Positions 44,391-57,577 are shown, counted from the stretch's first letter. The stretch: DNA of 64,000 nucleotides from Siphonodentalium dalli (GCA_032622095.1 CP136069.1:32894194-32958193), one strand, 5' to 3'. Notes: generated from the sequence alone by a model not told the origin. Translations and numbers: made by a program.

Positions 44391-47300
44391 TCAGAAACAG
44401 CAAGTTTACAACTGGAGGTACATGTAGAGTTCATTTTAAAATAAATGGAGTTTAATTGTTGGCTAGATGAGTCAAATTTATATGGTATACATGTAAACTT
44501 GAGAGATAATTGAAGGTTTTGATTTTTTTACACTAGCCCATCTTCAGACGATACTTGATTTCCTGTTTTGCGATACACATATGACACGATACGATACGCG
44601 TATTGTTCGAACGTGTATCGCGATACATTGAATTAACCATGAATCGTTGCAGCCCTACTCATCTTTATGTTTGGTGAATTTAACCCCCTGGAGTGTGGCG
44701 CATATGCCCACTGGAAGTGGTTAAATCAGCATACAACAAATTCATACAAATAATGACCCCCGCCCCCGCCCCAAGATGGTACAAATTGTCACCCCTCTTT
44801 GCATGTTGTAAAATAAGCGAGATCACTGAGTTGCCACCATATTGGATTCATTCATCACCCCCCCCCGTTCCGCAGTTTAAGTGATACAGGTCAAAGTTAT
44901 GGAGGTGCATTCCATATGTGGAACTTTGGATATTCATGATTCCATATATGGAATTCAATGAATACTCAAAAGCTCCATTTTCATGTATTTCAAGTATTGA
45001 ATCGTAAATATTCGAACGTTCCATAGGTCAAGCACACCGTGGGATGGGGGATGGATGAATCCAACATGACTGCGACTCACCGATCTCGCTTATTCATCCA
45101 AAACCAGAAACATGTCTTTTTATATATCGCAAGGGCATTTACATGTATAGCATTTAAGAAACAACAAAAACCCTTTAGGTGTATTGTTTTATATCTTTAC
45201 TAAACACTTATTGCATTGTTGTACAAACAAATCAGTTTGATTTAGCTGTTTTGTAGTTTTCTTACTTTTGCATGTGTTAAGAACGGCTATGGTGACCCAA
45301 TAGTTACTCACTTTTGACCCAATATTTAGTAAATTTTAAACCAATATGTAGTCCCTTTTGACCAATATTTAGTCACATTTGACCCAATTTATATAGTCAT
45401 ACATGACTCAATTTTAGTTGAAGGCTATTAAATATTTAGTTAATGTTATAACCCAATTCCATTGGGTTACTCTATGGAACCCCATGATTGGTTACATATT
45501 GCGTTAACTAAATAATTTTTCCAATTAATTGGGTTACAATCAACTAAAGTTGTGTGGGATGAATACGAGGTTACCCAATTTAGATTAAACATTCAGTCAC
45601 CCAATGTTTAGTCAGAAAAATAGTTTAGTTAAAATTGACTACTAAAAATTAGTAAGTCAAGATTTAGTTACCAATTGTTTAGCCGGAGGAGTTTTGACCC
45701 AATAGATTAGTTATCAGTTGACTAAAATTTATTAACGTTTTACATGGATCATACAGACCATGTAATATGTGTCTGCTGACAACCCAATCATTGCGGCTAT
45801 GTTTGACCACAGTGAGAGAGAGCGGTTGACTGGACAAAGTCGTCAGGCGGCTTAAAATAATTGTTCGCGCGATAACCCAAATGTTGGACGTTCTGTTTAA
45901 ATCATTGTCAGTCTTCTCTTGATTGTATACCAGTGATGGTCCCAGGATTTCCCCAATGCAGGGGATATGATCCCCAACATGGGGGCTATATTATCCAGGA
46001 AGCTACCACTACATATTTTCTCGACCGGGGGGGGGGGGCAGGCACACAGCACCATGAGTCCTACCCTATGAAGCCACGAAGCCACTCCTGATTTGTAAAT
46101 ATCGTAGTTGACAGTCATATCTGTCGTGCCTGTTTGCTACGAGTGATTAATCTCATATGCAGCAATTTATGCTATTCATATAATTATGAACATATTATTA
46201 CAGCTTTAAGTTATTCGAAACTTTCGAGAACCAGTCCCCTCCCCAATCATGGATTATAGTCCAAAATGTGATAATTCAAGCTTGTACAGGCTAACATTGT
46301 GACAGTTAGGAACTTGTTCATCCTTCGGCCTGCGAAACATATACTGTTCTGTAAATTCTGGGTTAAAAATGGGGGGGGTGACTTTTTTCTTTCAACGCTG
46401 TACCTGCATTAATTTTTTTGGCGCTGTAATGGATATATGCATGGAAATCCCAATTGAATGTTATCACATGAGCTCGCCCTCAAATTATCCGAGCAATATC
46501 AACAAACTGGTATTGTCTGTCTTAATTTTCCAATGCCTGTTATTCAAGGCATGAGAGCATCATATCGGATTGTTAACATTTGAGCTCAGGCCATGCATAG
46601 TGGTTACAATACACCAAATGATTTGCATAGGCCTCAGTGTTAACAAATCCCGCTGGCCTGTATTCGCAGGAAGGTTTTGACCCTGCACGAGTGTAAAAAA
46701 TTGAAGAACGCCATTTTAGACACAAGCAAATGTACTCAAAGGTACTTGTCAAGGATCTCGCTGCAGTTTGACAAACGTCACACAACCCTTAAAATTGAGA
46801 AAAAAATGACATCGAAAAAAACACCAACCCCTCCCATAAATTATTCGCCAATTTGACAGCCGTAACTGTTCACCATGTGGCTATATTTCATGTTTCTCGT
46901 CGGGAAACACGTTTGTGCATTTTTTCGTGCAATTTTCATCCATCTATCATTGGCCATTCAGCTGCCAGAATTGTTTTTATGCTGATCCTAGCGTGGGGGT
47001 CCCAGGGGAAATCACTCTACTAATTTGTATTTGGTGTATTGTAACCTATAGTCGAGAAACAAATATCCTTATCATTACGACTCGACGTTGTCCGATTAGG
47101 CTAGATCACTTAACATGGAATTCACCATGTATGAGTTAGTTGATTGTCATGTGTATTAATATAGCAGTTCCAAAATGTGGAGCCAGAGAGCCGTTCGGGT
47201 TTTGCTGGACGAGATCCAATTGGGAGTCAGTGTGTAGGACATTAAACACTCATGTATCACAGCCATCCTAAAAGAGCTTCAAACGTCTGCACATTTTATT
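44391..47300. other. no gene seen; ACCCAAT/TTTAGT-rich degenerate repeats at 45.29-45.72 kb
   Basis: The stretch 45290-45720 consists of short irregular words (GACCCAAT..TTTAGT(C/A)A) repeated many times. A hAT-like end fragment is at 44550-44656 (GATACGATA words leading to ATCGTTGCAGCCCT). Poly-C/poly-G runs are near 44860 and 46030. A minus-strand frame at 46573-46785 is Cys-containing but matches nothing I recognise. Confidence 0.45.
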
Positions 47301-47307
47301 TTTATTT

Positions 47308-47488
47308 TGGATGACCCTGTTTCCAAGAAATGACGAGAAACAAATCAAGTACAAAATCGACGGACTCAAATCCACTTTTCGAAATGAACTAAAACTCGTG
47401 AAAAACAGCAACAGATATCAGAAAGGATTTATTCATTTCGGCACCCATGACAAAAGACATGTTTATGACTGGCCTGCAATATCTTGAT
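47308..47488 (+). pseudogene. MADF/Myb-SANT-like domain fragment
   Basis: The plus-strand frame ending with TGA at 47486-47488 spells DEKQIKYKIDGLKSTFRNEL followed by KLVKNS and, 20 residues on, HVYDWPAIS. The pattern K-x-K-I-x-x-L-(K/R)-x-x-(F/Y)-x-x-E-(L)-K-x-x-K-S and a later (V)Y-x-x-W is that of the second half of MADF (Myb/SANT-like) DNA-binding domains, which occur in transcription factors and in Harbinger-type transposon proteins. The first half is not evident upstream, where T-rich sequence begins. The frame is too short for the default ORF threshold and starts without clear Met or acceptor, so it may be an exon or an element fragment. Confidence 0.35.
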
Positions 47489-49245
47489 AACAGTTAGTTT
47501 TATTTTGGCTTATAACTACTCACTGGTCTCGCCTGTTAAAATGGAACGGTCGCGCGCAGGCGATTAATGCTATCAACGATTGGTGTGACCATGTACAATA
47601 CATGGATGTTACATACATACATTACATGCATGTGTGTATCCACCCTAAACGTTATTTAGAGTGTATATATAACAGTGCAGTCCTATAATTTTAATCGTGT
47701 GTGTTTACGAAATGTGCCTTGAGAAGTGAAGATCCATACAAATTGTTGTTGTTGTTGTTGCTGCTGCTGCTGATGGAGTGTCGATGCATATTATGTACAT
47801 ACATGCAGATTCCATGTTTCACTACATCAATATTTTGTATAATATCTACATTTCTTTTTCTCAATATCCATTTATGTACATTGGATCAGAAAATAACACA
47901 TATCGAAGTACGGTGTTATACAGTTAGGTCAAGCCCACGATACATTAAGTATACCAGTGGATATTTAATGAACCATATAATATTCTGATGGATTCCAGAA
48001 TTCACTCATTTTTCAATAACAAAAATTGGTGTTTCACAAAATGAAATATGAACTGCTACCCAACACTTACAATAACATTTTAACGTGACTGGTCCCCGGA
48101 CTATAAACCTTATCATCGCTCTGAATGGACTGGTAGCCGGACTATAAACCTTGGCATTGCTCTGACTTAACTGGTCCCCGGACTATAAACCTTGTCATCG
48201 ATCTGACTTGACTGGTCTCCGGGCTGTAATCCCTGTCATCGCTCTGCATTGTGCGCCGTTATGATCCACATCACCAATCAATATCGTCGAAGTGTTGTAT
48301 TGTGACCTATGTGTGGACCAGCGAATATTATATACATGTTAACATGACCATATTCTGCATCACAGTTAAGTTCCCAACCACAAATAGGGTGAAATGTAAG
48401 TCAGAGATATGGATTCCAGTTTGCACTGATTTTATTTAGAAAAAAAGTTATTTTCCGTCAAAACCTAAGTTCCCATAGATTTTCAATTCTGGATGAGCTT
48501 TCGTATTCCTCCTATATCCGTGCGGGTATTTTGTTGCACAATATACGTCTTGGTGATTGCATCGCGACATTATTTCGTATTGGTGGACTTTTACAGTCGA
48601 TGCTGTTTTAAAGCGTAATACATCACGACGTTTTATTGGCTGTAGAAATACAACACAGCGCTTGATAGCGTCCCATAAATAAGACTAGGAACAGCACGTA
48701 GAATGCACTGAATACCGATAAGCAACTTAGTGACAAACTTGCCCCGATACTCCAAATAAGTTACCCTCCCTTTGCGTTGACCACAATCCCGTGATTGTCA
48801 GAAACTGGACCGGTATCGCTATCGCTGGACAAAGAGACGTTGCAACATGTGCGGGGTTTGGATGAAACGTTTGGCAAACTTTTCAAGAGTTGAACATTTT
48901 AATCCTGACATAACCTTCGCTGGAAATTTCAAACCAAATGTAGGTTAAGTTTGTTCTGATGTTTGCAAAATGACAGGAATAGTCATTTGGTAATGTCTTA
49001 TAAATTTGCCACCAACACAGCCTTTATTGAGATATTTTACAATTTGTTCTTGAATGTTTTATACATATGCATGATGGCATTTCCTCGATTCGCTTTGTTG
49101 ATCCAAACACCGCGTAAATGACAACTTTAGAAAACATAACGATACTTTGGCTTAACCTCAATATTGTGCCACCACGATCATATCAATTCAGTAGGACCCA
49201 CTAGCATGATCGCAAATTAGTTGAACTACCAAATCGTACACACAG
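47489..49245. other. no gene seen apart from a 41-bp minisatellite
   Basis: A TTG/CTG trinucleotide run is at 47744-47773. Otherwise the region downstream of the lectin gene (minus strand) has no recognisable coding sequence. Confidence 0.45.
48086..48248. repeat. ~41-bp minisatellite, four copies
   Basis: Units of the type TGACTGGTCCCCGGACTATA followed by AACCTTGTCATCGCTCTGA repeat four times with small changes. Confidence 0.85.
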
Positions 49246-49251
49246 GTATAA

Positions 49252-49257
49252 TTTATT
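49252..49257 (-). terminator. poly(A) signal of the lectin gene
   Basis: AATAAA on the minus strand lies about 150 bp after the lectin stop codon (49407-49409), a usual distance for a 3' untranslated region. Confidence 0.6.
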
Positions 49258-49406
49258 GAGTATACGTTGGCCCGGTGGCGACAAGATATGAACATTTCCC
49301 GACCTGAAAGAACTTCGTCATGCACATGTCATCGTTCCGTACATGTACTTTCTGTACTTTGCGCCGAATCCCAAATGAACAGTGTACTTGGAATATGAGG
49401 TATCAA

Positions 49407-49633
49407 TTAGCTGATATATTCGCATACAAATCCCGGTTTGTTGTCTGAACACGTTTTGTCACACATGAAAAAGTTAATTCCGCCGCCATACATCTCGAGG
49501 CAAAAGTCTCCTGAACCATCACTTGGCTCACCCGGGGACCAGTTGAAGTATGTAGCGTCAGTGCCGTCTGTGTATTTCCATGAACTTGGTTGATCTTGGC
49601 GTCCGTTGATCCAGACGTCATTCAATGAATAAT
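49407..49633 (-). CDS. C-type lectin domain, C-terminal half (last exon)
   Basis: C-type lectin domains bind sugars or other ligands outside the cell. After a minus-strand acceptor TTTCTTTTAG (AG at 49635-49634) the exon reads YSLNDVWINGR, then YFNWSPGEPSDGSGDFCLEM, CDKTC and GFVCEYIS before the stop. These are the WIGL-like, WxPGEP, Cys-pair and terminal Cys elements of the domain in the correct order. The EPN/QPD selectivity motif reads EPS, so sugar preference and calcium binding are uncertain. The exon starts with two bases of a split codon (phase 1) that fits exactly to exon 60353-60532. Stop and poly(A) signal follow. The two overlapping frames in this place are the real one and its out-of-frame shadow. 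Confidence 0.88.
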
Positions 49634-50271
49634 CTAAAAGAAAATATTAATGCTGATTGATCAGGCGATGTAAACTTACAGTAAGTTATCCTGTTCTGCA
49701 TATTATAAAAGTTGTGGTTACCCTATTGTTTTCATTGTGGCCGCTTTCGGGACACACCATGCCAGTGTTCTACTATCGTTTGTAAGTTTTCACTACGTGT
49801 TCTCGTGTAGCCACCGAAGGTTGGAGTTGGACGAACATTTTCTCTTGCCAAAATTTTGGCCAAATGAAATTTTCTTTTGACAAATTAAAAGATTAACAAA
49901 ATATTTGCCAAATTTAATTGCGCGTATAATTTTGGAAAAATTACGTGTTTTTTTATCTTTGTTAAAAACTAACCACAGACACAGGTAAAATGAACTACTA
50001 GAAAAGCAAGTTATTATTATTAATAAATATCAAGTAGGAATAAATATCTAAGGGACATCTGCCTGGAAACTATTTTAATTTTGCTACACAGTCATCAATC
50101 ATACCTATTATTTCGCATTGTATTACTGCTGAAATCAACGAGCCATAAGTTAATCCGTCGTCATTCACAATCGGCTGATTAACATATTGTCTTATACTCG
50201 CTGGTAATTTAACGCTCACATCATAAATATGTGCTATATAATGTCGCCATTAATATGCATTGTTACAACAA
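49634..50271 (-). other. lectin intron, no gene seen
   Basis: This is intron sequence immediately before the last exon. TTGCCAAA words recur (49848-49910) and resemble the TTGCCAAATTT words at 52350-52410, possibly ends of one old element. Confidence 0.4.
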
Positions 50272-50640
50272 GAAAACCATAGTCAGAAATGGTAACGCCC
50301 TCAAGATCATATTATTTTCGATATATACAATATAACAACTTTAATTTGGCGATTGTGAAAAATATGTATATAGGTTACGCCTATGTAGTTGATTATATGT
50401 GATACTTTTTTTCTAATTTCATTTGAAATAGTGGTCCGAGTAGCGCATCAAATAGCATGTAGAATAATAATCGGGCAAACATTTGCGATCTTCGTAACAT
50501 GGTTCAAGTACGAGCACGTTTCTAATCACATTTAGTATCCAATTACGCAAATACAGAGTATGTTTTAATCACATTTAGTCCACCACCTCCTGCGACAGGG
50601 TCAGATATACTTGCCAATATACACCCTATGATGGCGTAAT
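50272..50640. repeat. diverged third copy of the segmental-duplication sequence
   Basis: Words such as ACAAGAAAACCATAGTCAGAAA, GATTGTGAAAAA.ATGT, TTGATTATA.(T/A)G, CACATTTAGTCCA(C/T)CACCTCC and GCGACAGGG occur in the same order as at 15060-15830 and 62044-62810, with many substitutions and deletions. It is an older relative of copies 1 and 2. Confidence 0.7.
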
Positions 50641-50689
50641 GCTGATCTAAGAATGACCTCAGGTAATGCACTCCTCATAAAGGATTAAT

Positions 50690-51200
50690 TAAAATACATG
50701 TATGGTTCCATGAGGGTGAATTAAAATATGGTCACACCCAGAGAGGGTTAATTGAAATATGGTCCGATGAGGGTAAATTAAAATATGGTTACATCACGGT
50801 TAAATAAAATATGGTCCCATGAGGGTTAATTAAGATATCGTCCAATGAAGGTTAATAAAGAATATGGTCCCATGATGGTTAATTAAAATTGTACCTTGAT
50901 TGTTAATTAAAATATCGTCCCATGAGGGTTAATACAAATATGGACCAGGGGGGGGGGGGGGTAATTGAAATATGGTTCCAATATTAAGGTCAGTTAAAAT
51001 CTGGTAACGTGACTTAATTAAATAATACATATATGGTCCCGTTATGAGGTATGAGGGTTAATTAAAATTAAAATATGGTGTCACCAGTGTTAATTCAACT
51101 ACGGTCCCACTGGGGTGAATACACTATTAAAATATGGTCCAATGAGGACTAGTCATAATATGCCCCCTCCCCCATGAGTATAAATTAAAACATGGTCACA
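50690..51200. repeat. ~33-36-bp minisatellite (GAGGGTTAATTAAAATATGGTCCCAT)
   Basis: More than ten degenerate units of GGGTTAATTAAAATATGG followed by TCCCATGA run through the segment. Interruptions include a G-tract near 50947. It lies in the lectin intron. Confidence 0.8.
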
Positions 51201-54200
51201 GGAAGGGGGGGAATTTCTGAACATTATTCAATTAATATAGCATTCAGATATATTCTCGGTACACATAAATCAAAATGATGTTTAGAATTAGACCACATTT
51301 TATGTTAAACAACGAATGTGAAGGATTGGTGTTGGAACTTTTCTTAATAACATCTATATTCATAGCTCCGACATATTCCGCATACAAACAACTGAAAAGT
51401 CAATATTACAAACAACACGAAGTAGTAACCACCCCAATTCATTTAAAATATAACAGGCCGATATGTGTCGCGTATAACTAAATGAAAAAGTTCACTAAAC
51501 GATATTAAATACCATGTTAAACACCAATATAAAACAAACATATCAGATTCATGTTCGAATTAAAGTTCTTATACAATCGTCAAATCCCCGTGCAGTATAA
51601 TAGGAGATAGCATTCCGATCGATGTATGTCACGTGAAAATAAACGAACAATGTTCAAAAAACAATGCAACAAAGCAGGTTAAAGATCAATAGAAACACAC
51701 AACGCGCAGCGCGCTAATTGCCAACGCGCGAGTTCCCGTTAGAATTAACCGCCTTGCACTTTTTGGCATCCGAATAACAATTGAAATTGAAATTACCAAC
51801 TACCCATTTTACCGGACTCGGCCTCCGGGTCGCAGTTCGACTTTTAATCCGTCCCAAACATTTCCATTTCTATAAATAAAACCCCCAGTGCCCATAGGAT
51901 ACCAAGAATCTGTACATTAGTATACACGCGGAGCGCGAAATTACTATATGCGTCCATAATCCAAACGGACAAAGGGGGGATTAACTGTCAAAACAAATTA
52001 ATAATTATCTTTTGCGTATCTACATTGATATCATTTTGCAAAGTACTTATAACAGCCTCAGTGAGAAATTTACAGAACATCGCTTTTTCTGACTCACATT
52101 TTAACCACGGTCGATTAGCTGTTTAATGAGTTTGATTATGGTAGGAAGATGGGATTACCATTTTGTGAAAACTAATGAAGATTACATATAACTGTCGACA
52201 TAACACTACTGACCGCGCTACATGTAAATTGATATATATCTTGTTTGAATTTTCCGTTGTATTGTCTGTAATTCGGCACACGTGCACACGAATAAACCAC
52301 GTTCGATGATGTGTTATGACCAGATAGTTCACATCCTATAATTAAAAACACACTTGCCAAATTTTTTGCCAAATGAAAACATGTTTTGCCATTGGCAAAT
52401 TTGGCAAGCGGCAACAGGAATCATGTGGCCACCTCTTTATACTTATTCAAATGATGTTATAGTGTTTCGAGGATATTCCCCCTGTACTGAATGAAGAGAT
52501 GTCAGTCTCAAGGCGGTATTGAAGCCAGGGTATACTCGTTACGATGAGGGCACTGTGTCTACAATTCTTGGTATGGGGTTACATGAAGCACAAAGCAGTA
52601 CTTCACATGCGTTTCTAATTTTTTTGTCTACTCTCATAACGGTTTTGCAGCTTTTAATTGGTCACTAACTACGCCAGTTAACACACGGACTCGACAGCTG
52701 AGGGGGATGTTTTGTCTATTACCAGCACCAAGCATTACGTCAGTTTCAGCCAATCACAACATCTATCAACAACGAGATGCAGCCATTCGGGCGATTGTCG
52801 GAATGTCTATACAGTTGTAGATTCGCCACATAGCTAAACACTAGCGCTATCAACATTCTGTCACATCGAAAATTTCACATAGAGTTATAGATTACGACAA
52901 ATAATTAAACTCTAATTGCATTCACACAGAGTCCATAATTTACCAATAATACCCATCAAAGAGAACAGAAGTACGTATTTCCAATAATTTCAACAGTTAA
53001 CACCAGTTTGGAGTGGGCTGATATACAGAATATTTATGTCATTCGTTAATAGTGGAGTGTACTGGAGATTTTATCACGACAGACCGGACAAAAGTGCCAT
53101 CTGTTGATATTTTGTACATATGACTTTGCGCTTCAATTTTATTCCAGGCGTTTTTTAGATGTGCCACTAAGTCAATTTGATTCAAATTATAGTGAGAACA
53201 TGTTATTATGTGTATACGCATTTAATTATATTTGTGATGTTAAGTTATAATAACCCATTAATAGGGCAAAATTTGATTTCCTCGTCCAAAATGGCGCAAA
53301 AATGGCAGCGGGTGTGGTAAATTACAAATATATTCTAGATAAATTTCTGCTGTTTGGAATTGGTTGAGAATTGTGACTTTATTTTGTATTGTTCATATTA
53401 ATAGATCATTGGAGCAATGAAATGTGCCATTCATGATATCCCATGCCCTCCGATCGCTCAAAAATTTGCTTTTACACAACTGGGAATAGAATTTCACAAA
53501 AAATCACCATTTGGGGTTCTAGTCATACTAATTAATATTCAATGGAACCAAACTGTTCACTATGGCTCAAACAGCATTGAATATTAACATGTATGATGTA
53601 CATTGGCTAAGTGTTATTGCAATTGTAGCCACTGACAGAACCATAATTATGGGAGTTTTCTGTCACAAATTTGTCATCAAAATCGCCAAAAATCAGTTTT
53701 TATGTTTGGACACCTTTTTCAAGTAAGATAGAACTATCGTTTGTAACATAGGTGTCTATTGTTCTGATATGTCTCAAGTACATCACACAGATGTGTTTTA
53801 AGACCCAATTATTCAAGATGGTTTGCAACAATGTTTGGTAACAAATTTAGATTTTTCGCATATATCCCGAACACAATTCTCTGCTGTTCCGAAACGGTTG
53901 CAAATTGTGATTCACTTTTTATTAAACACATTATTGAATTAACTGACAATTTTTTTTTATATTATGGTTGTCCCAGTACGTTATGATGGTTGTCCCAGTA
54001 CGCTATGAGGAATGACCAATTCATTTTAAAGGATGCAGTATGGAATTTTGCTTAAAACTTCTTGTGGGATTCTGTCCATATTTTAGAACGGAGCTGGTCA
54101 GAACTTTGAAACTGAACTGAGATGGGCCATACTATTATCTACAGTAGCCCAATAACATAACAATTATGGCCAATTGCCATCAAAATTGATTGAATAATGC

Positions 54201-54548
54201 CAGGAATATCGTCCCGTCAATTGTGCATATAAAACGCCATCACGGTGGAGAACTGTCTGACATTACATCTTTATCGATTAACATCATTGAGTTATTTTGG
54301 AAAGCAATAGCCACAAAAGGTTCACATGTACAACCCACCCATGGCGACAGTCACTCCATGTATACATAAACACCAAATAAATGACCATGTAGCAACTCGC
54401 TGTATACACTTATACATCACCCATTGACATACAGCCACATGTGTGTATATACCCGTACACCCCACACAATCAGATTATGTTATGAATTAGATTTTCAAAA
54501 AACTAAATAATTTAAATTTATATAGGTAGTAAAAACCCACAACCCAAT
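51201..54548. other. lectin intron, no gene seen
   Basis: I find no coding exon on either strand. A 20-bp word ATGGTTGTCCCAGTACG(T/C)TATG is doubled near 53965-54010. GC-rich palindromic words (CGCGCAGCGCGC near 51705; ACGCGGAGCGCG near 51930) may be remains of foldback elements. Confidence 0.45.
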
Positions 54549-54730
54549 ACCGCCACCCATAGTATCTTATGCGCCGCAGGCGCTCGTATATAGGTAGTAC
54601 CCACCCACCATCCCATCCCGCCACCCATAGTATATTATGCGCCACAGGCGCTCGTATATAGGTAGTACCCACCCACCATCCCATCCCGCCACCCATAGTA
54701 TCTTATGCGCCGCAGGCGCTCGTATATAGG
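54549..54730 (+). repeat. 68-bp tandem monomers at the 5' end of a LINE
   Basis: CCGCCACCCATAGTAT.TTATG followed by CGCC(G/A)CAGGCGCTCGTATAT and AGGTAGTACCCACCCACC repeats with a period of 68 bp, about 2.7 copies (starts near 54551, 54619 and 54687). Each monomer contains the palindromic box GCGCCGCAGGCGC. The last monomer runs directly into the LINE coding region, in the manner of promoter monomers at the 5' end of some LINEs. Confidence 0.7.
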
Positions 54731-54739
54731 TAAAATCAT

Positions 54740-55540
54740 TTTATCTTCCGAAAATAAACTAATTTATGACACAAATATACGTATACAGTGTCCATCGCAC
54801 GTTTGTGATTTAGTGGTATTAGATAGATTCCTATTTATTTTCAGATGTCAGATATTATTTTATATTAATCGAGATTACGAATTTATAATTCCGACATTAT
54901 TCATTGATATCCCGCGAAATGAGTCTGTTCAACTTACTCGCCAAACTAGCGGGTGTGGAGGTATTGCATTCTATTTTCGTAAAAATATAAGCGCTTTGTC
55001 AAAAAAATTCAAATGATTGGGGAGTTAGCCATATTTCTGGGCGAATTATTCAAGTTGAATGGTCAGTCAATAGTGCGTGTGTCCTGCTACTTAACTCCAA
55101 TTAATTCTAGTTACTGGGAATCAAGAGAAATAGTTGAAAATATATTTGGTGAAATTGAAACGAGTCTTTTTGAATATCAGAGCGACGATCTTATTATTGT
55201 AGGCGGTGATTTGAATGCCAGAACCTAACGTAGGCTGGACGACGTTGCAGGGGACAATGATAAACACATACCACTGCCGGATAGCTATATGATAGATACA
55301 TCACTCTTTTGGTAACCAGTTACTGTCATTTGGCATTAAAACCGAGATCCGAATTTTGAACGGTCGTATCATTGGTGACAATGTAGGACATTTTACCAGT
55401 TACCAATACAACGGAGCTAGCGTGGTTGATTATACTCGTCTTTGACGGATATATTTCTGATGTCAATTGTTTTTGTGTTAAGTTACTCAGCGAATATTCT
55501 GATCATTGTCAACTGGTTGCACATTTCTATTATGGCAGAA
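54740..55540 (+). pseudogene. LINE endonuclease domain (frameshifted)
   Basis: The endonuclease nicks target DNA to prime reverse transcription. Pieces in three frames show SGCGGIAFYFRKN (about 54935-54990), SCYLTPINSSYWE (about 55080-55120), IIVGGDLNART (55192-55224, the GDFNAR box), GHFTSYQYNGASVVDYTR (about 55388-55440) and SEYSDHCQL (about 55486-55515, the catalytic SDH box). Their order is the normal one. Breaks occur near 55013, 55227 and 55445. The N-terminal E-containing boxes are not clear. Confidence 0.8.
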
Positions 55541-55923
55541 AAGCAATCGGCGAAAATAAACGAAAACATGAATTTACTAAGCAGAGATTCAAAATTAAAT
55601 GGACAGAAGAAAGCAAACAAAGGGCAATTTCCTCTGTTAAACATCCAGAAATTCAGAAGCAAATAACATATTTAAAAATGAAATTCTATGGAAATGATGA
55701 TAATGGCGTTTTGATTGCGGCGTATGATTTTATGTTTGTAATTGAAGCGATAAATTTAACGCATGTAAGGTTATTCAAATTAATAAAATAAAACATAAAC
55801 GTAACATAATGTGGTTTGATGATGGTTGTAAATATCTTAAAATGACTTAAACAGAGCTATTCGCGATATGAGAAGTAATCAGTACGAGAGTCTGTTTGTG
55901 AAATAAGAGGAAAGTGAAGGGAA

Positions 55924-57577
55924 GTGAAGTTTAAGCAGAAACAGTATTATCAAAACTTGCATAATGAACTTGAGAAAATCGAGTTTGCTGATCCAAAAAG
56001 TTACTGGGATACTATAGGGAAATTGAAACACAATAAAACGCAATTTAATGATTTAGACCCAGACAAGTCGTTTGATTTTTTCAACAAGCTTTATTCTCCA
56101 GATTCAATCGTGAGCATACAAAATTATGTTCCCCAAAACAACAGTGCTCTAAAATATCGCATAAATAATTCCCCGTTCACCGAGGAAGATATTATCACAG
56201 CAATCCGGGAGTTGAAAAATGGAAAAGCAAAAGGACTGAATACCGTGTCAAATGAACTTATCAAAACAATAGGTCTGCTATTAATAGACGAAATACTATT
56301 TAATCACATACTTTGTTCGGGTACTATCCGAATGATTCGAGTAGATCGGTGCTTAGTTTAATTTACAAGAAAGGTGATCGAAATGACCCAAATAACTATA
56401 GGGCTATTGCAGTAAGTTCAGCGGTAGGGAAATTGTATGTCAAAATTATCAATAGACGGCTTACGAAGTTTTTATTTGAAAACGAAATAATAAGTGATAA
56501 TCAGTTTGGTTTTTGTGAAGGAAAGAGTGCAACAGATAGTGCATTTGTGTTTAAAACAATCGTGGACAAATACAACAATGCCACAAAGCCTCTGTACGTG
56601 GCCTTTATATATTTAAGAAAAGCGTTTGACTCTGTTAATATGTCGCTTTTAAAGCTCAAAATGGAAAAAAAAGAGGCATATCTGGACAAATATTTGACCT
56701 CATTAGATCAATGTATAAGCATAAGCATAAGATTAGGGCCCACATGTATCTATATAGTAGGCGTACTACAAGAGTTCACTTTATCCCCAAACCTATTTAA
56801 AATTTTCGAGGATATTAAGACTATATTTTACGACAATTGTGAAGACATCACTCTTCCAAATTACAAACCAAACCATCTGCTATTTGCTGACGATATGGCT
56901 CTGGTGTCGGAAAGCCAGGTGTGCTTACAGGGATGTCTTGACAAGCTTGATAATATACTTATCAGGACAAATTAAGACATAACGTGGAGATAACTAAATG
57001 TGTTGTTTTCGGATCTAAGTATCTCACTAACTCTCCAGTATTCAATATAAATAGTAGTCATGTTGAGAACTTTAAAGATTATACATATCTGGGAATAACA
57101 TTTTCTGATGATGGGAAGTTTTCCAAAGCACAAGGGGTTCTTTTTCAAAAAGGTAAGAAAGCTATCTACTCACTTTTGAATGCATTCAGGGCAACATCAT
57201 TTCCTTCAGTGAATATCTTGTTGAAATTATTCGACAGATTGATCAAACCAATCATATTATACGGATGTGACGTATCAGGATGTGGTACATCACGGAGTAA
57301 CCAATATATATTGAGTTGCGAAAAGTTACACATTACTTATTGTAAGCATGTATTGAGAGTAGGCAAGAACGCTCCAAATCATGCAGTAAGAGCAGAGCTC
57401 TGTATATATCCATGTTGCGTCGAGATATTATGCAGAATGGCTAATTATGGTGCAAAATTATCAACTGTATCTAATAACAACCTAATGGCATCAGCCGTCT
57501 CTGAACATGTGAAGAGGAAAGCCAAATTCAACTGTTTATTCACGAATTTGGCTGTAAAAATATACAAGTTCCATTAA
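55924..57577 (+). pseudogene. LINE reverse transcriptase and thumb (frameshifted)
   Basis: The RT copies the element RNA at the nicked target. Frame 55924-56361 holds FTEEDIITAIRELKNGKAKG, typical of the region before the fingers. Frame 56313-56975 holds SLIYKKGDRNDPNNYRAI, DNQFGFCEGKSATDS, LRKAFDSVN and the catalytic FADDMALVS. In the first catalytic box the usual Asp before the KAFDSV motif reads Tyr-Leu (AFIYLRKAFD). Frame 56984-57577 holds KCVVFGSK, YLGITFSDDGKF and LIKPIILYGCDV of the thumb. The breaks lie near 56330 and 56978. Confidence 0.88.

Noticed and set aside
30060-44656. A single large hAT element bounded by the GATACGATA ends at 30060 and 44656
   Set aside because: The enclosed sequence includes the tandem duplication and unrelated repeats, no transposase is seen, and flanks share no 8-bp duplication.
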